Positions 49,776-58,576 of a stretch of DNA of 64,000 nt are shown one piece after another; the stretch's first letter is position 1, and every line of letters starts with the position of its first letter. The stretch spans positions 7,383,501 through 7,447,500 of the forward strand of contig NZ_CP108356.1 in the NCBI RefSeq assembly GCF_036237315.1, given 5' to 3'. The stretch is from Streptomyces sp. NBC_01351. Its GTDB lineage: Bacteria > Actinomycetota > Actinomycetes > Streptomycetales > Streptomycetaceae. Below the pieces are notes generated by a model. The model was not told where the DNA came from. It searched no databases and was given only the letters and a program-made list of their open reading frames with translations. The translations under genes and the position numbers were made by a program.

Positions 49776-49920
49776 TGGCCGGGCGCGCGCCGGGGCGTCT
49801 CCTCGGGCGTCGAACGTGTCGGGGGGTCGGTGGGCCGAGGGTGGTTGTGTTCGACGCCCTGTGGGGACGCCCCGCCACACACCCGGCCCCGTCCGGGCCT
49901 GCGGGGACCGGACTGAGCCG
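49766..49920. repeat. long palindromic intergenic repeat, copy A
   Basis: The arms 49766-49815 and 49849-49899 are inverted copies around a 33-base loop. The inner part is GGGCGTCGAAC (49805-49815) paired perfectly with GTTCGACGCCC (49849-49859); next is CGGGGCGTC (49791-49799) with GACGCCCCG (49866-49874); the outer part continues with some mismatches. It is nearly identical to 57538-57692 and fills the 227-base gap between convergent genes (stops at 49700 and 49928). A bidirectional terminator role is possible. Confidence 0.85.
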
Positions 49921-49927
49921 GGGCAAG

Positions 49928-51220
49928 TCAGGGGGTCGGCTGCGTGGCCGCGGCCGGGTCGTCCACGCGGCCGCGGCGGTGCAGGGGGCGGGCCAGGAGG
50001 GCGCCGAGGAAGCCGGCCACCGCGCCCCAGAGGAGGCCGAGGCCGACCGTGCGCCACAGGACCGGGGCGAGTTCGACCGTGCCGCCCAGGCCGTCCACGT
50101 CGCCGAGGCCCAGGAGCGAGAGGCCGAACTGGGCCTGAATCCCGACGAGCAGACAGACCGTCAGGGTCGCCAGGCCCAGCGCCACGCCCAAGTGGAGCGC
50201 GTGCTGCCAGGGGCGTACGTGGGCGGGGGAGCGTACGGCCGCCAGGACGCCGGTGCCGAGCAGCAGGACGGCTGCCACCACCACCAGCCACCAGGCCCGG
50301 GCGTCCCGCTCGGCGAGCGAGGCCACGTCGATCGTGGAGAGGTCCGGGCCGCGCAGGACCTGGTCCAGGAGCTGCGGCATCGGCAGTCCGAAGGGGCCCT
50401 CGACCTTGCCCTCCCAGGCGCCGCCGAAGCCCAGGGTGAGCGCCAACCACATCAGGTTGGGCAGCCCCAGCAGGATCACGGCGAAGGTCCGCCCGGCATG
50501 GCCCTGGGTGGCCGCCACCACGATGCCGACACCGATGCCGAGCACCACGTACGCGAGGAGCAGCGCGACGGTGGCGAAGGCGGCGGGGCGCAGCGCCGTG
50601 TGGAAGCGGACCAGGCGGGCCGGGAGCGGGGCGCGGCGCGAGACCAGCAGGGCCACCAGCAACAGGCCGAGGATCCACAGGAGTCCGTACAGGAGCGTGG
50701 CGGGCAGGTCGCCCTCGAAGCCCACCGTCGGGGAGGAGTCGAGTAGTTCGCCGAGCTCGCCCAGGGGATTGTCCCCGGTGTCGATGGCGAAGGTCTGGCG
50801 GGCGAGCAGCGTCGCGCCGGTGAGTGCGAGGAGCCAGAGCACCACCAACGGGACGGCCCTGCCGAGGAGTTCGCGAGGCCGGGCCACCGCCCGGTTGTGC
50901 AGGGGGCGCAGGAAGCAGTAGCCGGCCGTGAGGGCGCCGGCCAGGCTCACCGAGAGCGGGAGCACGGACAGGCTCGCGTCCGCGTCCGCCAGGAATCCCG
51001 CGCTGCCCGTCACCTCGACGGAGCCGCCGGCCGCCATCACGACCACGGCGGCGACGACCCGGGGGAACGCGCCGCCCGGCAGGTCGCCCGCGCCGGCACA
51101 GGCCAGCCCGGCCGCGGCGACGGCGGCCATTACCGCGAAGGCGGCCAGGACCGTCAGGAAGGCGTCGCGCAGTGCCCCCGCGGAGCTCCCCGGCGATGGT
51201 GATCTCGTCGTATGGCTCAC
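49928..51220 (-). CDS. streptophobe-type polytopic membrane protein
   Basis: 430 residues from GTG 51220 (SHTTRSPSP...); the ribosome site is weak. About ten hydrophobic helices cover the whole length, separated by short loops (for example AFLTVLAAFAVMAAVAAAGL, VPLVVLWLLALTGATLLARQ, FATVALLLAYVVLGIGVGIV). I recognise the general pattern as the Streptomyces 'streptophobe' family, named for hydrophobicity, with no known function. No catalytic motif seen. Its stop is 28 bases from the edge of palindromic repeat A. Divergent from the DUF6777-like gene. Confidence 0.82.
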   Translation of the reverse strand: MSHTTRSPSPGSSAGALRDAFLTVLAAFAVMAAVAAAGLACAGAGDLPGGAFPRVVAAVVVMAAGGSVEVTGSAGFLADADASLSVLPLSVSLAGALTAGYCFLRPLHNRAVARPRELLGRAVPLVVLWLLALTGATLLARQTFAIDTGDNPLGELGELLDSSPTVGFEGDLPATLLYGLLWILGLLLVALLVSRRAPLPARLVRFHTALRPAAFATVALLLAYVVLGIGVGIVVAATQGHAGRTFAVILLGLPNLMWLALTLGFGGAWEGKVEGPFGLPMPQLLDQVLRGPDLSTIDVASLAERDARAWWLVVVAAVLLLGTGVLAAVRSPAHVRPWQHALHLGVALGLATLTVCLLVGIQAQFGLSLLGLGDVDGLGGTVELAPVLWRTVGLGLLWGAVAGFLGALLARPLHRRGRVDDPAAATQPTP

Positions 51221-51314
51221 CCTGCCACCGTAGGCAGCCTCGGCTTGCGAGCACCACCTGAACGGCGCACACAATGGTCCGGCAGGGAACTCCTCCTCCT
51301 GGGAAGAAGAGCCC

Positions 51315-52862
51315 GTGACCACGCAACCTTCCGGCCAGCAGCCGCCGTCACCAGATCGCCCGTCGGTGCCGCCGTCCGGCCGCCCCACGGGGCCGCCGTC
51401 GGGCCCGCTCTCGGGCGGGCAGCAGGGACCCCCGCCACCTCCTCCGCCGTCCGCGCCCCCCGGTGGGCCGGGTGCACCCGGTGGCCCGGGTGGCCCCGGT
51501 GACCAGCCGAAGGGCCCGTGGTGGCGATCCGTACCCCGGCTCGCCACCGCGCTCGTCGCCGTGGCGGTCGCCGTGGCCCTGGCCGTGGTCCTGACCCGGC
51601 CCAGCGGCACCAGTAACCAGGCCGACCGCGAGGTGTTCCTCCAGCCGGTCGCCGCCTCCGGACCCGACCCGTTCACGGCGTCGACCGCCACGAAGGAGGC
51701 CACGCCGCCGCCGGAGAGCCCACCGCCCTCACCGGAGGGCACCGCCACGGGCACGCAGACGGGTACCCGGAGCGTGAACGGCGCCTCGCCGGGCGTGTAC
51801 GGGGGCACCAACAACGCCGCCAGCTGTGACGTGGAGAAGCAGATCAAGCTGCTGGCGGCGGAGCCCGCCAAGAACAGCGCCTTCGCCTCGGCCCTCGGCA
51901 TCCAGCCCGCGGCCGTCCCCGCGTACCTCCGCTCGCTCACCCCGGTACAGCTGCGGCTGGACACCCGGGTCACGAACCACGGCTACCAGGACGGCAAGGT
52001 CACCAGCTACCAGGCCGTGCTCCAGGCCGGGACGGCCGTGCTGGTGGACGACCGCGGGGTGCCGCGGGTGCGCTGCGCCTGCGGGAACCCGCTGGGGCCG
52101 CCGGTGGCGCTGCAGGCCAACCCGAAGCGCTACGGGCAGGTGTGGAACTCGTACCAGCCGACCCGTGTCGTGGTCATCGCGCCGTCGGTGACCATCGTGA
52201 ACAAGTTCGTGATCTACGACCAGCGTGACCGGCACTGGTACGAGCGCGACCGCGGCGACCACCACGGCAAGCGCGACAGGCCGGTCCCGCCGCCGGTGAT
52301 CCCGACGCCGATCTTCACGCCGACCGGGACCCCGACCCCGACCTCGACCTCGACGCTGGATCCGCGGTCTCCGACCCCGTCCGTGTCGCCGACGTCGCCG
52401 ACTCCGTCGGTCTCGCCGACGGGAACCGCATCGCCCACGGAATCGCCTTCCGAGTCCCCCTCCGAGTCCCCCTCCGAGTCCCCTTCGGTATCCCCGTCGG
52501 AGTCCGGAACGGAATCGCCCTCTGAGTCCCCGTCCGAGTCCGCGTCGGTGTCTCCTTCGGTATCGCCGTCGGACACCCGAGCCCGGTCCGTCTCCCCGTC
52601 CGCGTGCCCGCCGGGCGGACCGACGACCGGACCCTGCCCGCCGGCCCCTTCCCTCTCGGTGACTCCGCAGCAGTCGGCCCAGCGGAGCCCGGCGGAACCA
52701 GCAACTCCGGCCCCGCCGACATCGGTGGCGCCGGAGCCCGAACCCCTGGTCACGGCGCGGCCTGAGCTGCCGCCCCCGCCGTCACCGACGCCGTCCGTGC
52801 TCGTCCGTCCCACGGAGGGCAGCGACGGAGGTGCCGGGAACGACGGAGGAACGCAGCAGTAG
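51315..52862 (+). CDS. DUF6777-like membrane-anchored protein with Ser/Pro-rich tail
   Basis: 515 residues from GTG 51315. A Pro/Gly/Ser-rich cytoplasmic head (~70 residues) is followed by one helix (LATALVAVAVAVALAVVLTR, about 75-95) and an extracytoplasmic domain (about 110-310): REVFLQPVAASGPDPFTAST, GVYGGTNNAASCDVEKQIKL, and CACGNPLGPPVALQ, in which Cys pairs are likely. The rest (310-515) is a long Ser/Pro/Thr stalk with repeats of SPSES. I associate the domain with DUF6777 from memory. Probably a surface protein spanning the cell wall; function unknown. Confidence 0.82.
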   Translation: MTTQPSGQQPPSPDRPSVPPSGRPTGPPSGPLSGGQQGPPPPPPPSAPPGGPGAPGGPGGPGDQPKGPWWRSVPRLATALVAVAVAVALAVVLTRPSGTSNQADREVFLQPVAASGPDPFTASTATKEATPPPESPPPSPEGTATGTQTGTRSVNGASPGVYGGTNNAASCDVEKQIKLLAAEPAKNSAFASALGIQPAAVPAYLRSLTPVQLRLDTRVTNHGYQDGKVTSYQAVLQAGTAVLVDDRGVPRVRCACGNPLGPPVALQANPKRYGQVWNSYQPTRVVVIAPSVTIVNKFVIYDQRDRHWYERDRGDHHGKRDRPVPPPVIPTPIFTPTGTPTPTSTSTLDPRSPTPSVSPTSPTPSVSPTGTASPTESPSESPSESPSESPSVSPSESGTESPSESPSESASVSPSVSPSDTRARSVSPSACPPGGPTTGPCPPAPSLSVTPQQSAQRSPAEPATPAPPTSVAPEPEPLVTARPELPPPPSPTPSVLVRPTEGSDGGAGNDGGTQQ

Positions 52863-52873
52863 CCGGATCGGTC

Positions 52874-52912
52874 CCGGTCGCGACGGGTGAACGACTCACC
52901 CGCCGCGACCGG
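52874..52912. terminator. bidirectional hairpin between convergent genes
   Basis: CCGGTCGCG-A-CGGGTGA (52874-52890) pairs with TCACCCG-C-CGCGACCGG (52896-52912), a 16-bp stem with one mismatch and a 5-base loop, between the convergent stops at 52862 and 52921. Confidence 0.75.
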
Positions 52913-52920
52913 CGTCGTGC

Positions 52921-53844
52921 CTAGCGCACCCGGCCGTAGATGTTCGGGTTGTAGGCGCTGAAGCTGGAGATGCGGACGTTCCTGCCCGGGCGGGGGGCCT
53001 CCAGGTACTGGCCGTTGCCGAGGTAGATCGCCACGTGGTGGATCCCGGACGCCGAGCCGTTCGAGGACCAGAACACCAGGTCGCCGCGGCGCAGGTCGGA
53101 GCGGGAGATCGGGGTGGTGGCCCGGTACTGGTCGGAGGCGACGCGGGGGAGGGACATCCCGGCGCTGCGGTAGGCGGCCTGGATCAGGCCTGAGCAGTCC
53201 CAGCCGTTGGGGCCGTTGCCGCCCCAGACGTACGGGTCGCCGAGCTGAGCGTTGGCGAAGGAGATGGCGCCCTCGGTGCCCTGCCGCACCGGGGTCCCGG
53301 AGCCGGTTGAACCGGAGGAGCCGGAAGAGCCCGAGGAGCCGGAGCCGCCGGTCGAGCCTCCCGAACGGCCCGCGTTGCGCTCGTACTTGTCGCGGTGGCT
53401 CGTCCAACGCCACCGGCCGGTGGCGTCCTTGTACCAGTAGACGCGGTCGGTGGCGTCCCAGCCCGCGCGGCCGCGGAACGTCGGCTCGGAGGTCCGTACC
53501 GTCGACGCCGAGCCGGCCGAGGCGGTGGAGCCCTTGCCCGACCCGCCCGATCGGCCGGTCTTCGCCAGGTACTTGTCGTGGTGCGAGGTCCAGCGCCACC
53601 AGCCGGTCTCGTCCTTGTACCAGTACTTCGAGCCGTCCCAGCCCGCGTGGGCAGGGGCCGGCTCGGCCGACGCGGTGCCCGCGCCGGCGCCCATCAGGAG
53701 GGTCGCGCCGATGGCGGCGACCACGGCCCCGCGCAGCGTGCAGCGGCGGCGGGCGGCGGAGGCCGTCACCGCCGTCGTACCGCCGGCGCAGCCGGTGCAG
53801 TCACAGCTGTCGGGTATTTCTTCGGTGAACTCGGGCGTGCGCAT
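52921..53844 (-). CDS. secreted NlpC/P60 peptidoglycan endopeptidase with tandem aromatic repeats
   Basis: 307 residues from ATG 53844, AAGGAATC about 7 bases upstream. A Cys-rich cytoplasmic head (CDCTGCAGG, ~18-26) precedes the signal-type helix (LRGAVVAAIGATLLMGAGAG, about 41-60) and an AxA site. Next are two copies of a tryptophan-rich repeat, YWYKDETGWWRWTSHHDKYL and YWYKDATGRWRWTSHRDKYE (about 79-98 and 135-155), then a Gly/Ser linker. The C-terminal NlpC/P60 domain (from ~190) has VWGGNGPNGWDCSGLIQAAY (catalytic Cys) and GIHHVAIYLGNGQYLEAP (His). It should cut peptidoglycan cross-links in the wall; the repeats may bind the wall or a partner. Confidence 0.93.
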   Translation of the reverse strand: MRTPEFTEEIPDSCDCTGCAGGTTAVTASAARRRCTLRGAVVAAIGATLLMGAGAGTASAEPAPAHAGWDGSKYWYKDETGWWRWTSHHDKYLAKTGRSGGSGKGSTASAGSASTVRTSEPTFRGRAGWDATDRVYWYKDATGRWRWTSHRDKYERNAGRSGGSTGGSGSSGSSGSSGSTGSGTPVRQGTEGAISFANAQLGDPYVWGGNGPNGWDCSGLIQAAYRSAGMSLPRVASDQYRATTPISRSDLRRGDLVFWSSNGSASGIHHVAIYLGNGQYLEAPRPGRNVRISSFSAYNPNIYGRVR

Positions 53845-53876
53845 GCATGATTCCTTTTCCATCGGGGGTGTGTTGC

Positions 53877-55277
53877 TCAGCGGGCGTCGGCGGCAGGGCC
53901 GCGCGCCGTGTAGAAGGCCACGGTCAAGTCCTTGACCAGGGCCTTGCGTTCGTAGTCGTCCAGGCCCACGAGCCCGCGGTCGGACATCCGGTGGACGGTG
54001 TCGTCGACCGCGTCGAGGACGGAGGTGAGGACGGTGTCGCGGTGGCGGGCGTCGATCGCCGCGATCCGGCGGCGCTGCATCGCGGCGGCGACCTCCGGGG
54101 CGTACTCGACGTGCAGCGGCCGCGCGGAGAACACCTCGATGCCGACGGCCCGGCAATCGGCGGCGAGCAGCCGGGTCAGCTCCTCGCCGACGGCTTCGGT
54201 GTCGCGCAGGGTCTCCGGCTCGGCGCCGTCCGCCGGGCGGAAGGAGTCGGCCGGCATCCGCGAGAGCACCCGGGCGGTCGCGCACTCCACCTGTCCGCGC
54301 AGGTAGGAGGCGTGGTCGTCGACGGCGAGCAGTGCGCGGGCGGTGTCCTTGACCCGCCAGACGACGAGGACCACGGAGCGCAGGGCGGTGCCCTCGGAGT
54401 CCATGACGGACAGCGGCTCACTGCGCCAGTGCCGCAGCCGTACGTCGACCCGCGCGTGCCGCCGCAGCGGGCTGGACCAGAGGAGTCCGGTACGGCGGAT
54501 CGTGCCGCGGTAGCGGCCGAAGAGGGTCAGCGCCCACGCGTGCCCGGTGCGGCCGCGGCGCAGCCCGCCGAGGGCGAGGAGGGCGACGGCGGCGCAGGCC
54601 AGGAGCGCGGCGAGCGGCCAGGCCTCGGAGGGGGTGGTGGTGAGGCGGAGGTCCTCGTGGCGCGCCAGGGCCGCGGCGCCGCCCGCGGCGAGCATTGCGG
54701 CCGCCAGGGCCCACCAGCCGGAACAGACCCGGGCGGGGCGCTCGGCGAGCTCGGCGTCGAGGACGGGCGGCAGGGTCCGTGCGCGGGCCGTGGCCGGGTC
54801 GGCGGAGGCAGGTGAGGCCGGGGAGGCCGGGGAGGCGGGAAAGGCCGGGCTGGGTCGGCCGGGGAAGGCGGGAGACGCCGGGGAGGCCGGGGGCGCCGGG
54901 GAGGCCGGGCCGGATCGGCCGGGGAAGGCCGGAGACGCCGGGGAGGCCGGGCCGGGCCGGGGTATGGCGCCGTCGGCCGCAGGTTGCCGGAGGGTGTCCG
55001 GGCCGTCGCGATCGCTGTCGGCGGGGGCCGGCTGCTCGTCGCGGAACAGCGGGGCCATGACGATCGGGTCCCGGTAGGGCCGGACGACCACACCGCGCGA
55101 GGCGGCGAGTGCGACGGGTATCCGCCCGGGCTCCGAGCCCTCGTCGGCCGCCGTCTCCCCGTCGTGTTTCCCCTCGCACTCCACTTCCTCGCCCGGCCCT
55201 CCGGTCGTCTTCGCCGCTTGCGACAAACCACACCCCACACAGCCATGGGCCCCAACGGCCCCGTGTCGGAGGGCCAT
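53877..55277 (-). CDS. SPFH/band-7 domain protein
   Basis: 466 residues from ATG 55277; the first residues look poor, and a TTG at 55226 (SQAAKTTGGPG...) is an alternative, so the start is uncertain. A disordered Pro/Ala region (about 85-160) with PASPAFPGR-type repeats precedes two hydrophobic helices (about 178-225). The C-terminal SPFH domain has IRRTGLLWSSPLRRHARVDV, VVLVVWRVKDTARALLAVDD, ECATARVLSRMPADSF and GIEVFSARPLHVEYAPEVAA. SPFH proteins form membrane microdomain scaffolds and interact with proteases. Follows the phosphatase divergent promoter; 32 bases separate it from the NlpC/P60 gene downstream. Confidence 0.88.
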   Translation of the reverse strand: MALRHGAVGAHGCVGCGLSQAAKTTGGPGEEVECEGKHDGETAADEGSEPGRIPVALAASRGVVVRPYRDPIVMAPLFRDEQPAPADSDRDGPDTLRQPAADGAIPRPGPASPASPAFPGRSGPASPAPPASPASPAFPGRPSPAFPASPASPASPASADPATARARTLPPVLDAELAERPARVCSGWWALAAAMLAAGGAAALARHEDLRLTTTPSEAWPLAALLACAAVALLALGGLRRGRTGHAWALTLFGRYRGTIRRTGLLWSSPLRRHARVDVRLRHWRSEPLSVMDSEGTALRSVVLVVWRVKDTARALLAVDDHASYLRGQVECATARVLSRMPADSFRPADGAEPETLRDTEAVGEELTRLLAADCRAVGIEVFSARPLHVEYAPEVAAAMQRRRIAAIDARHRDTVLTSVLDAVDDTVHRMSDRGLVGLDDYERKALVKDLTVAFYTARGPAADAR

Positions 55278-55343
55278 TGACGCCGCAATAGATGATCAAG
55301 AACTGATTGATCTTCGCGGAATCGTACAAGCGAGACATACGGG

Positions 55344-55379
55344 AAAGGTCCCGACAGGCCGGGACTTTGGTCCTTTTTC
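55344..55379 (+). terminator. hairpin plus T-tract in leader of phosphatase gene
   Basis: AAAGGTCCCG (55344-55353) and CGGGACTTT (55360-55368) form a stem with one bulged G, followed closely by GGTCCTTTTTC. A stem with a T run is unusual in this genome and lies 44 bases before the phosphatase start, so it may be a leader attenuator rather than a gene-end terminator. Confidence 0.5.
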
Positions 55380-55422
55380 ATGTCGATATGACCGGACGAC
55401 TGGAGGGTGAGACCCTGGCTGC

Positions 55423-57477
55423 ATGGCCCAGAGGGGAAGGAACCCCGAGGTCGACTGGCCCGCGCGGCCGGACACGAGCCTTGCGCTCAACCGCATGGGC
55501 ACCTTCGACTGGGACCTCGACAGCGGTCGGATGCACCTCGATCCCACCGCGCTGGAGGTCCTCGACCTGCGCCCGGACGAGTTCACCGGGACCCCCGCCG
55601 GACTGCGCTCGCGCATCCCGCCGGCCGAGGAGGCCCGGCTCGACGCCCGCGTCGCGCAGGCGCTCAAGGACGGCCGCAGCCACTACGGGGCGTACGTGCG
55701 CAGCCGCCACCGGGACGGATCACCGGCCTGGACCCACATCCAGGGGCACATCCTGCGGGATCCGAGCGGCCGCCCCTACCGCATCATCGGCATCCTGCGC
55801 GACGCCGCCCACGACCCCGGCGAGCCCGGCGCGGCCGGGGAGCAGGCCGAGGGACGGCGCCGCATGACCGGGGTCGTCGAGCGGACCACCGCGATCCTCG
55901 CCCACGCCCGCACCGTCAACGACGTGACCGACGTCCTCAAGGACCCCGAGGCCCTCGGGCACCTCGGCGCGGTCAGCGTGATGCTCGGCGTCGTCGACGG
56001 CGGCCGCATCCACCTCGTCGCGGAGGGGCAGCTGGGCTCGTACGTGCCCGAGATCGAGTACACGCGGATCGACGCGGAGCTGCCGATGAGCGAGGCCGTA
56101 CGCAGCATGCAGCCGGTCTACCTGGCCGCGCGGGAGGAGTTCCGGCGCCGCTACCCGCAGCTGTGGCCGTACATCGAGCCGCTGTCCGTGCGCAGTGGGG
56201 TCTACCTGCCGCTGATCGCCCAGGGCAGGGTCATCGGCGCGCTCGGACTGCTCTACACGCGCGAGGGCGAATTCACCGCCGAGGAGCGGAACCTGCTCAT
56301 GGCGCTCGGCAGCGGGATCGCCCAGAGCCTCCAGCGGGCCATCCTCTTCGAGCAGGAGCACGACCTGGCGGAGGGCCTCCAACGGGCCATGCTGCCCCGC
56401 CGGATCCCCGAGGTGCCGGGCGCGCTGATCGCCGTGCGGTACCGGTCCGCGCGGATGGGGCGGGACATCGGCGGCGACTGGTACGACGTGATCCCGCTCG
56501 GCGAGGGCCGGGTCGGGGTGATGATCGGCGACGTGGAGGGGCACGACACGGACGCCGCCGCCGTCATGGGCCAGCTGCGCATCGTGCTCCGCGCGTACAT
56601 CGTCGAGGGGCACACCCCGGGCACCGCGATGTCCCGGGCCTCGGCCTTCCTGCGGGAGCTTGCCACGGAGCGCTTCGCCACCTGCACCTACGTCGAAGTG
56701 GACCTCACCACGGGCATGCTCCGGATGGTCCGCGCCGGCCACCTCGACCCGATCGTCCGGCGCGGCGACGGCAGCTGCCACCGCATCCAGGTGGCGGGCG
56801 GACTTCCGCTCGGACTGCCCCCGCGCGAGCAGGAGGGGAGCGGCTCCGGCTACCCCGTCACCAGCCTCGAACTGCACCCGGGCGACACGCTGCTGCTGTG
56901 CACGGACGGCCTGATCGAACGGCCTGGCGCGGACCCCGACAGCGGGATGCGGGAGCTGATGGCGGCGGTCCACGGCGGCCCCGTCGACGTGGAGGAACTC
57001 GCCGACGTGCTGTGCGACCTCGTCGGGGACTCGGGCGGCGGGGACGACATGGCCCTGCTCCTGCTGCGCCGCCGCGGCACGCCCGCGCCGCGCGGCGGCG
57101 GCCCGCTGCGCCACCGGCTGGAACCGGGCGACACGGAGGCCCCGGCGATGGCCCGCCACCTGATCCGGGCGGCGGCGGCCGCGTGGGGCGCGCGGGACCG
57201 GGCCGACGAGATCGAACTGGCCGCGGACGAGTTGATGACGAACGCCCTCGTCCACACGGACGGCGGCGGTCACGTCAGCATGAGGCTCACGGCGGACGGC
57301 CGGATCCGGATCGAGGTCGAGGACTCCAGCAGCGCCCTGCCGAGGCGCCGCGAGGCGGGGGACTGGGAGGTGTCCGGGCGCGGCCTGATGCTGGTGGACC
57401 GGCTCTCGGACCAGTGGGGCGTGGAGCCTCGGGGCGGCGGGAAGTGCGTGTGGTGCGAGTTTGCGGTGGCAGGGTGA
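55423..57477 (+). CDS. PAS/GAF/SpoIIE phosphatase with C-terminal HATPase domain
   Basis: 684 residues from ATG 55423. Domains in order: PAS-like (about 25-125: TFDWDLDSGRMHLDPTALEV, THIQGHILRDPSGRPYRIIG), GAF (about 150-310: VYLPLIAQGRVIGALGLLYT), SpoIIE/PP2C phosphatase (about 325-545: DIGGDWYDVIPLGEGRVGVM and IGDVEGHDTDAAAVMGQLRI, with metal-binding Asp, and DDMALLLL at the end) and a HATPase_c_2 anti-sigma type domain (about 560-680: IELAADELMTNALVHTDGGG and GRGLMLVDRLSDQWG). Such proteins dephosphorylate anti-anti-sigma factors and can also act as kinase on them, controlling alternative sigma factors. Input is sensed by PAS/GAF. Target proteins are not adjacent. Confidence 0.95.
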   Translation: MAQRGRNPEVDWPARPDTSLALNRMGTFDWDLDSGRMHLDPTALEVLDLRPDEFTGTPAGLRSRIPPAEEARLDARVAQALKDGRSHYGAYVRSRHRDGSPAWTHIQGHILRDPSGRPYRIIGILRDAAHDPGEPGAAGEQAEGRRRMTGVVERTTAILAHARTVNDVTDVLKDPEALGHLGAVSVMLGVVDGGRIHLVAEGQLGSYVPEIEYTRIDAELPMSEAVRSMQPVYLAAREEFRRRYPQLWPYIEPLSVRSGVYLPLIAQGRVIGALGLLYTREGEFTAEERNLLMALGSGIAQSLQRAILFEQEHDLAEGLQRAMLPRRIPEVPGALIAVRYRSARMGRDIGGDWYDVIPLGEGRVGVMIGDVEGHDTDAAAVMGQLRIVLRAYIVEGHTPGTAMSRASAFLRELATERFATCTYVEVDLTTGMLRMVRAGHLDPIVRRGDGSCHRIQVAGGLPLGLPPREQEGSGSGYPVTSLELHPGDTLLLCTDGLIERPGADPDSGMRELMAAVHGGPVDVEELADVLCDLVGDSGGGDDMALLLLRRRGTPAPRGGGPLRHRLEPGDTEAPAMARHLIRAAAAAWGARDRADEIELAADELMTNALVHTDGGGHVSMRLTADGRIRIEVEDSSSALPRRREAGDWEVSGRGLMLVDRLSDQWGVEPRGGGKCVWCEFAVAG

Positions 57478-57537
57478 GGCAGGGCCGGGCCGGGCAGGGC
57501 CGGGGCCGGCCCGGCGGGGGTGGGGTCGGGGGTTGCC

Positions 57538-57692
57538 GGCCCGGCCGTGGCCGGGCGCGCGCCGGGGCGTCTCCTCGGGCGTCGAACGTGGCGAGGGGTC
57601 GGTGGGCCGAGTGTGGTTGCGTTCGACGCCCTGCGGGGACGCCCCACCGCACACCCGGCCCCGTCCGGACCGGCGGGCACCGGTCTGAACTG
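57538..57692. repeat. long palindromic intergenic repeat, copy B
   Basis: Near-identical to copy A at 49766: the first 53 bases match exactly and arm and loop lengths agree. Arms are 57538-57587 and 57621-57671. The inner stem GGGCGTCGAAC (57577-57587) pairs perfectly with GTTCGACGCCC (57621-57631). It fills the gap between convergent genes (stops at 57477 and 57704). Confidence 0.85.
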
Positions 57693-57703
57693 GGGGAAAC
57701 GGT

Positions 57704-58576
57704 TTAGACGGAGGCGTACGGGCCCTGGGCGGCCTTGGTGTTCTGCATGGCCGTGAGCTTGCGGACGAAGACGATGGCGAGTACCGCGGCGGCCACCATG
57801 AGGAGGTCGGAGACGAAACCGACCGATGAGGCGGTCTGCAGGGCCTCGGGGGTCTCGGCCTTCTTGTACAGCTGGGCGAAGATCCGGTCGGAGATCGCCG
57901 CGAGGACCCAGACCACCCACCAGCTCACGACCGGCGCGGTGGAGACGCGGCGGTGGGAGCCGTCCGGTGCCAGCTGGGTGCTGGCCGCCCAGATGTCCAC
58001 CGCGGTGCGGAACGGGAAGAACAGGTTGGCGAGGGGGATGAACCAGCCGCCGATGGCCCAGCCGCGGGTCTGGGTGAAGCCGTCGTGGCGGAAGATCTCG
58101 CCGTTGACGCGCACGCGGTAGAACCAGGTGATGAAGACGGCCGCCGTGCCGACCAAGGCCAGCAGCTGGAGGCTCCCGGCCACGCCGGTCAAGACGTCCG
58201 ACAGGTCCAGCGAGCTGTCCGAGACCTTGTCGGGGTCCGCGATCAGGTCCGTCATCAGGGACCGGGCGAACAGGTTGGCGCCGGACGAGAAGAGGTTGAC
58301 CGCCGCGGCGAGGCTCAGCAGGACCGTCAGCGCGGTCGCCAGGCCCTGCGGCGAGCGGAGCACGTCCACCGGCTGCAGCGGCGGCCCGGCGTACGGCGGC
58401 TGGCCGGGGTACGGGGCCTGGCCGGGGTACGGCTGTCCCTGGTAGGGCTGTGCCGGGTAAGGCTGGCCGGGATATGGCTGCCCGGCGCCGGGCTGCCCCG
58501 GGTAGGGGGCCGCTGCGTACGGCGGCTGAGCGGGCTGCTGCTGCGGCGGCGGTGAGCCGGGCGTGCTGAAGGACAT
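57704..58576 (-). CDS. DUF4328 membrane protein
   Basis: 290 residues from ATG 58576. The head (to ~65) is a Pro/Tyr/Gly/Gln-rich repeat (AAPYPGQPGAGQPYPGQPYP and so on), and four to five helices follow (ALTVLLSLAAAVNLFSSGAN, LQLLALVGTAAVFITWFYRV, SWWVVWVLAAISDRIF, VSDLLMVAAAVLAIVFVRKL). GWAIGGWFIPLANLFFPFRT is the family's conserved central part. DUF4328 proteins are actinobacterial and of unknown function. Convergent with the phosphatase gene across repeat B; 94 bases downstream of modBC on the same strand. Confidence 0.9.
   Translation of the reverse strand: MSFSTPGSPPPQQQPAQPPYAAAPYPGQPGAGQPYPGQPYPAQPYQGQPYPGQAPYPGQPPYAGPPLQPVDVLRSPQGLATALTVLLSLAAAVNLFSSGANLFARSLMTDLIADPDKVSDSSLDLSDVLTGVAGSLQLLALVGTAAVFITWFYRVRVNGEIFRHDGFTQTRGWAIGGWFIPLANLFFPFRTAVDIWAASTQLAPDGSHRRVSTAPVVSWWVVWVLAAISDRIFAQLYKKAETPEALQTASSVGFVSDLLMVAAAVLAIVFVRKLTAMQNTKAAQGPYASV

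Noticed and set aside
57287-57652. Apparent ORFs reading through palindromic repeat B, with similar peptides near repeat A
   Set aside because: The similarity of the peptides reflects the DNA repeat, not a protein family; stops and frames are not conserved and both copies are flanked by convergent gene ends.
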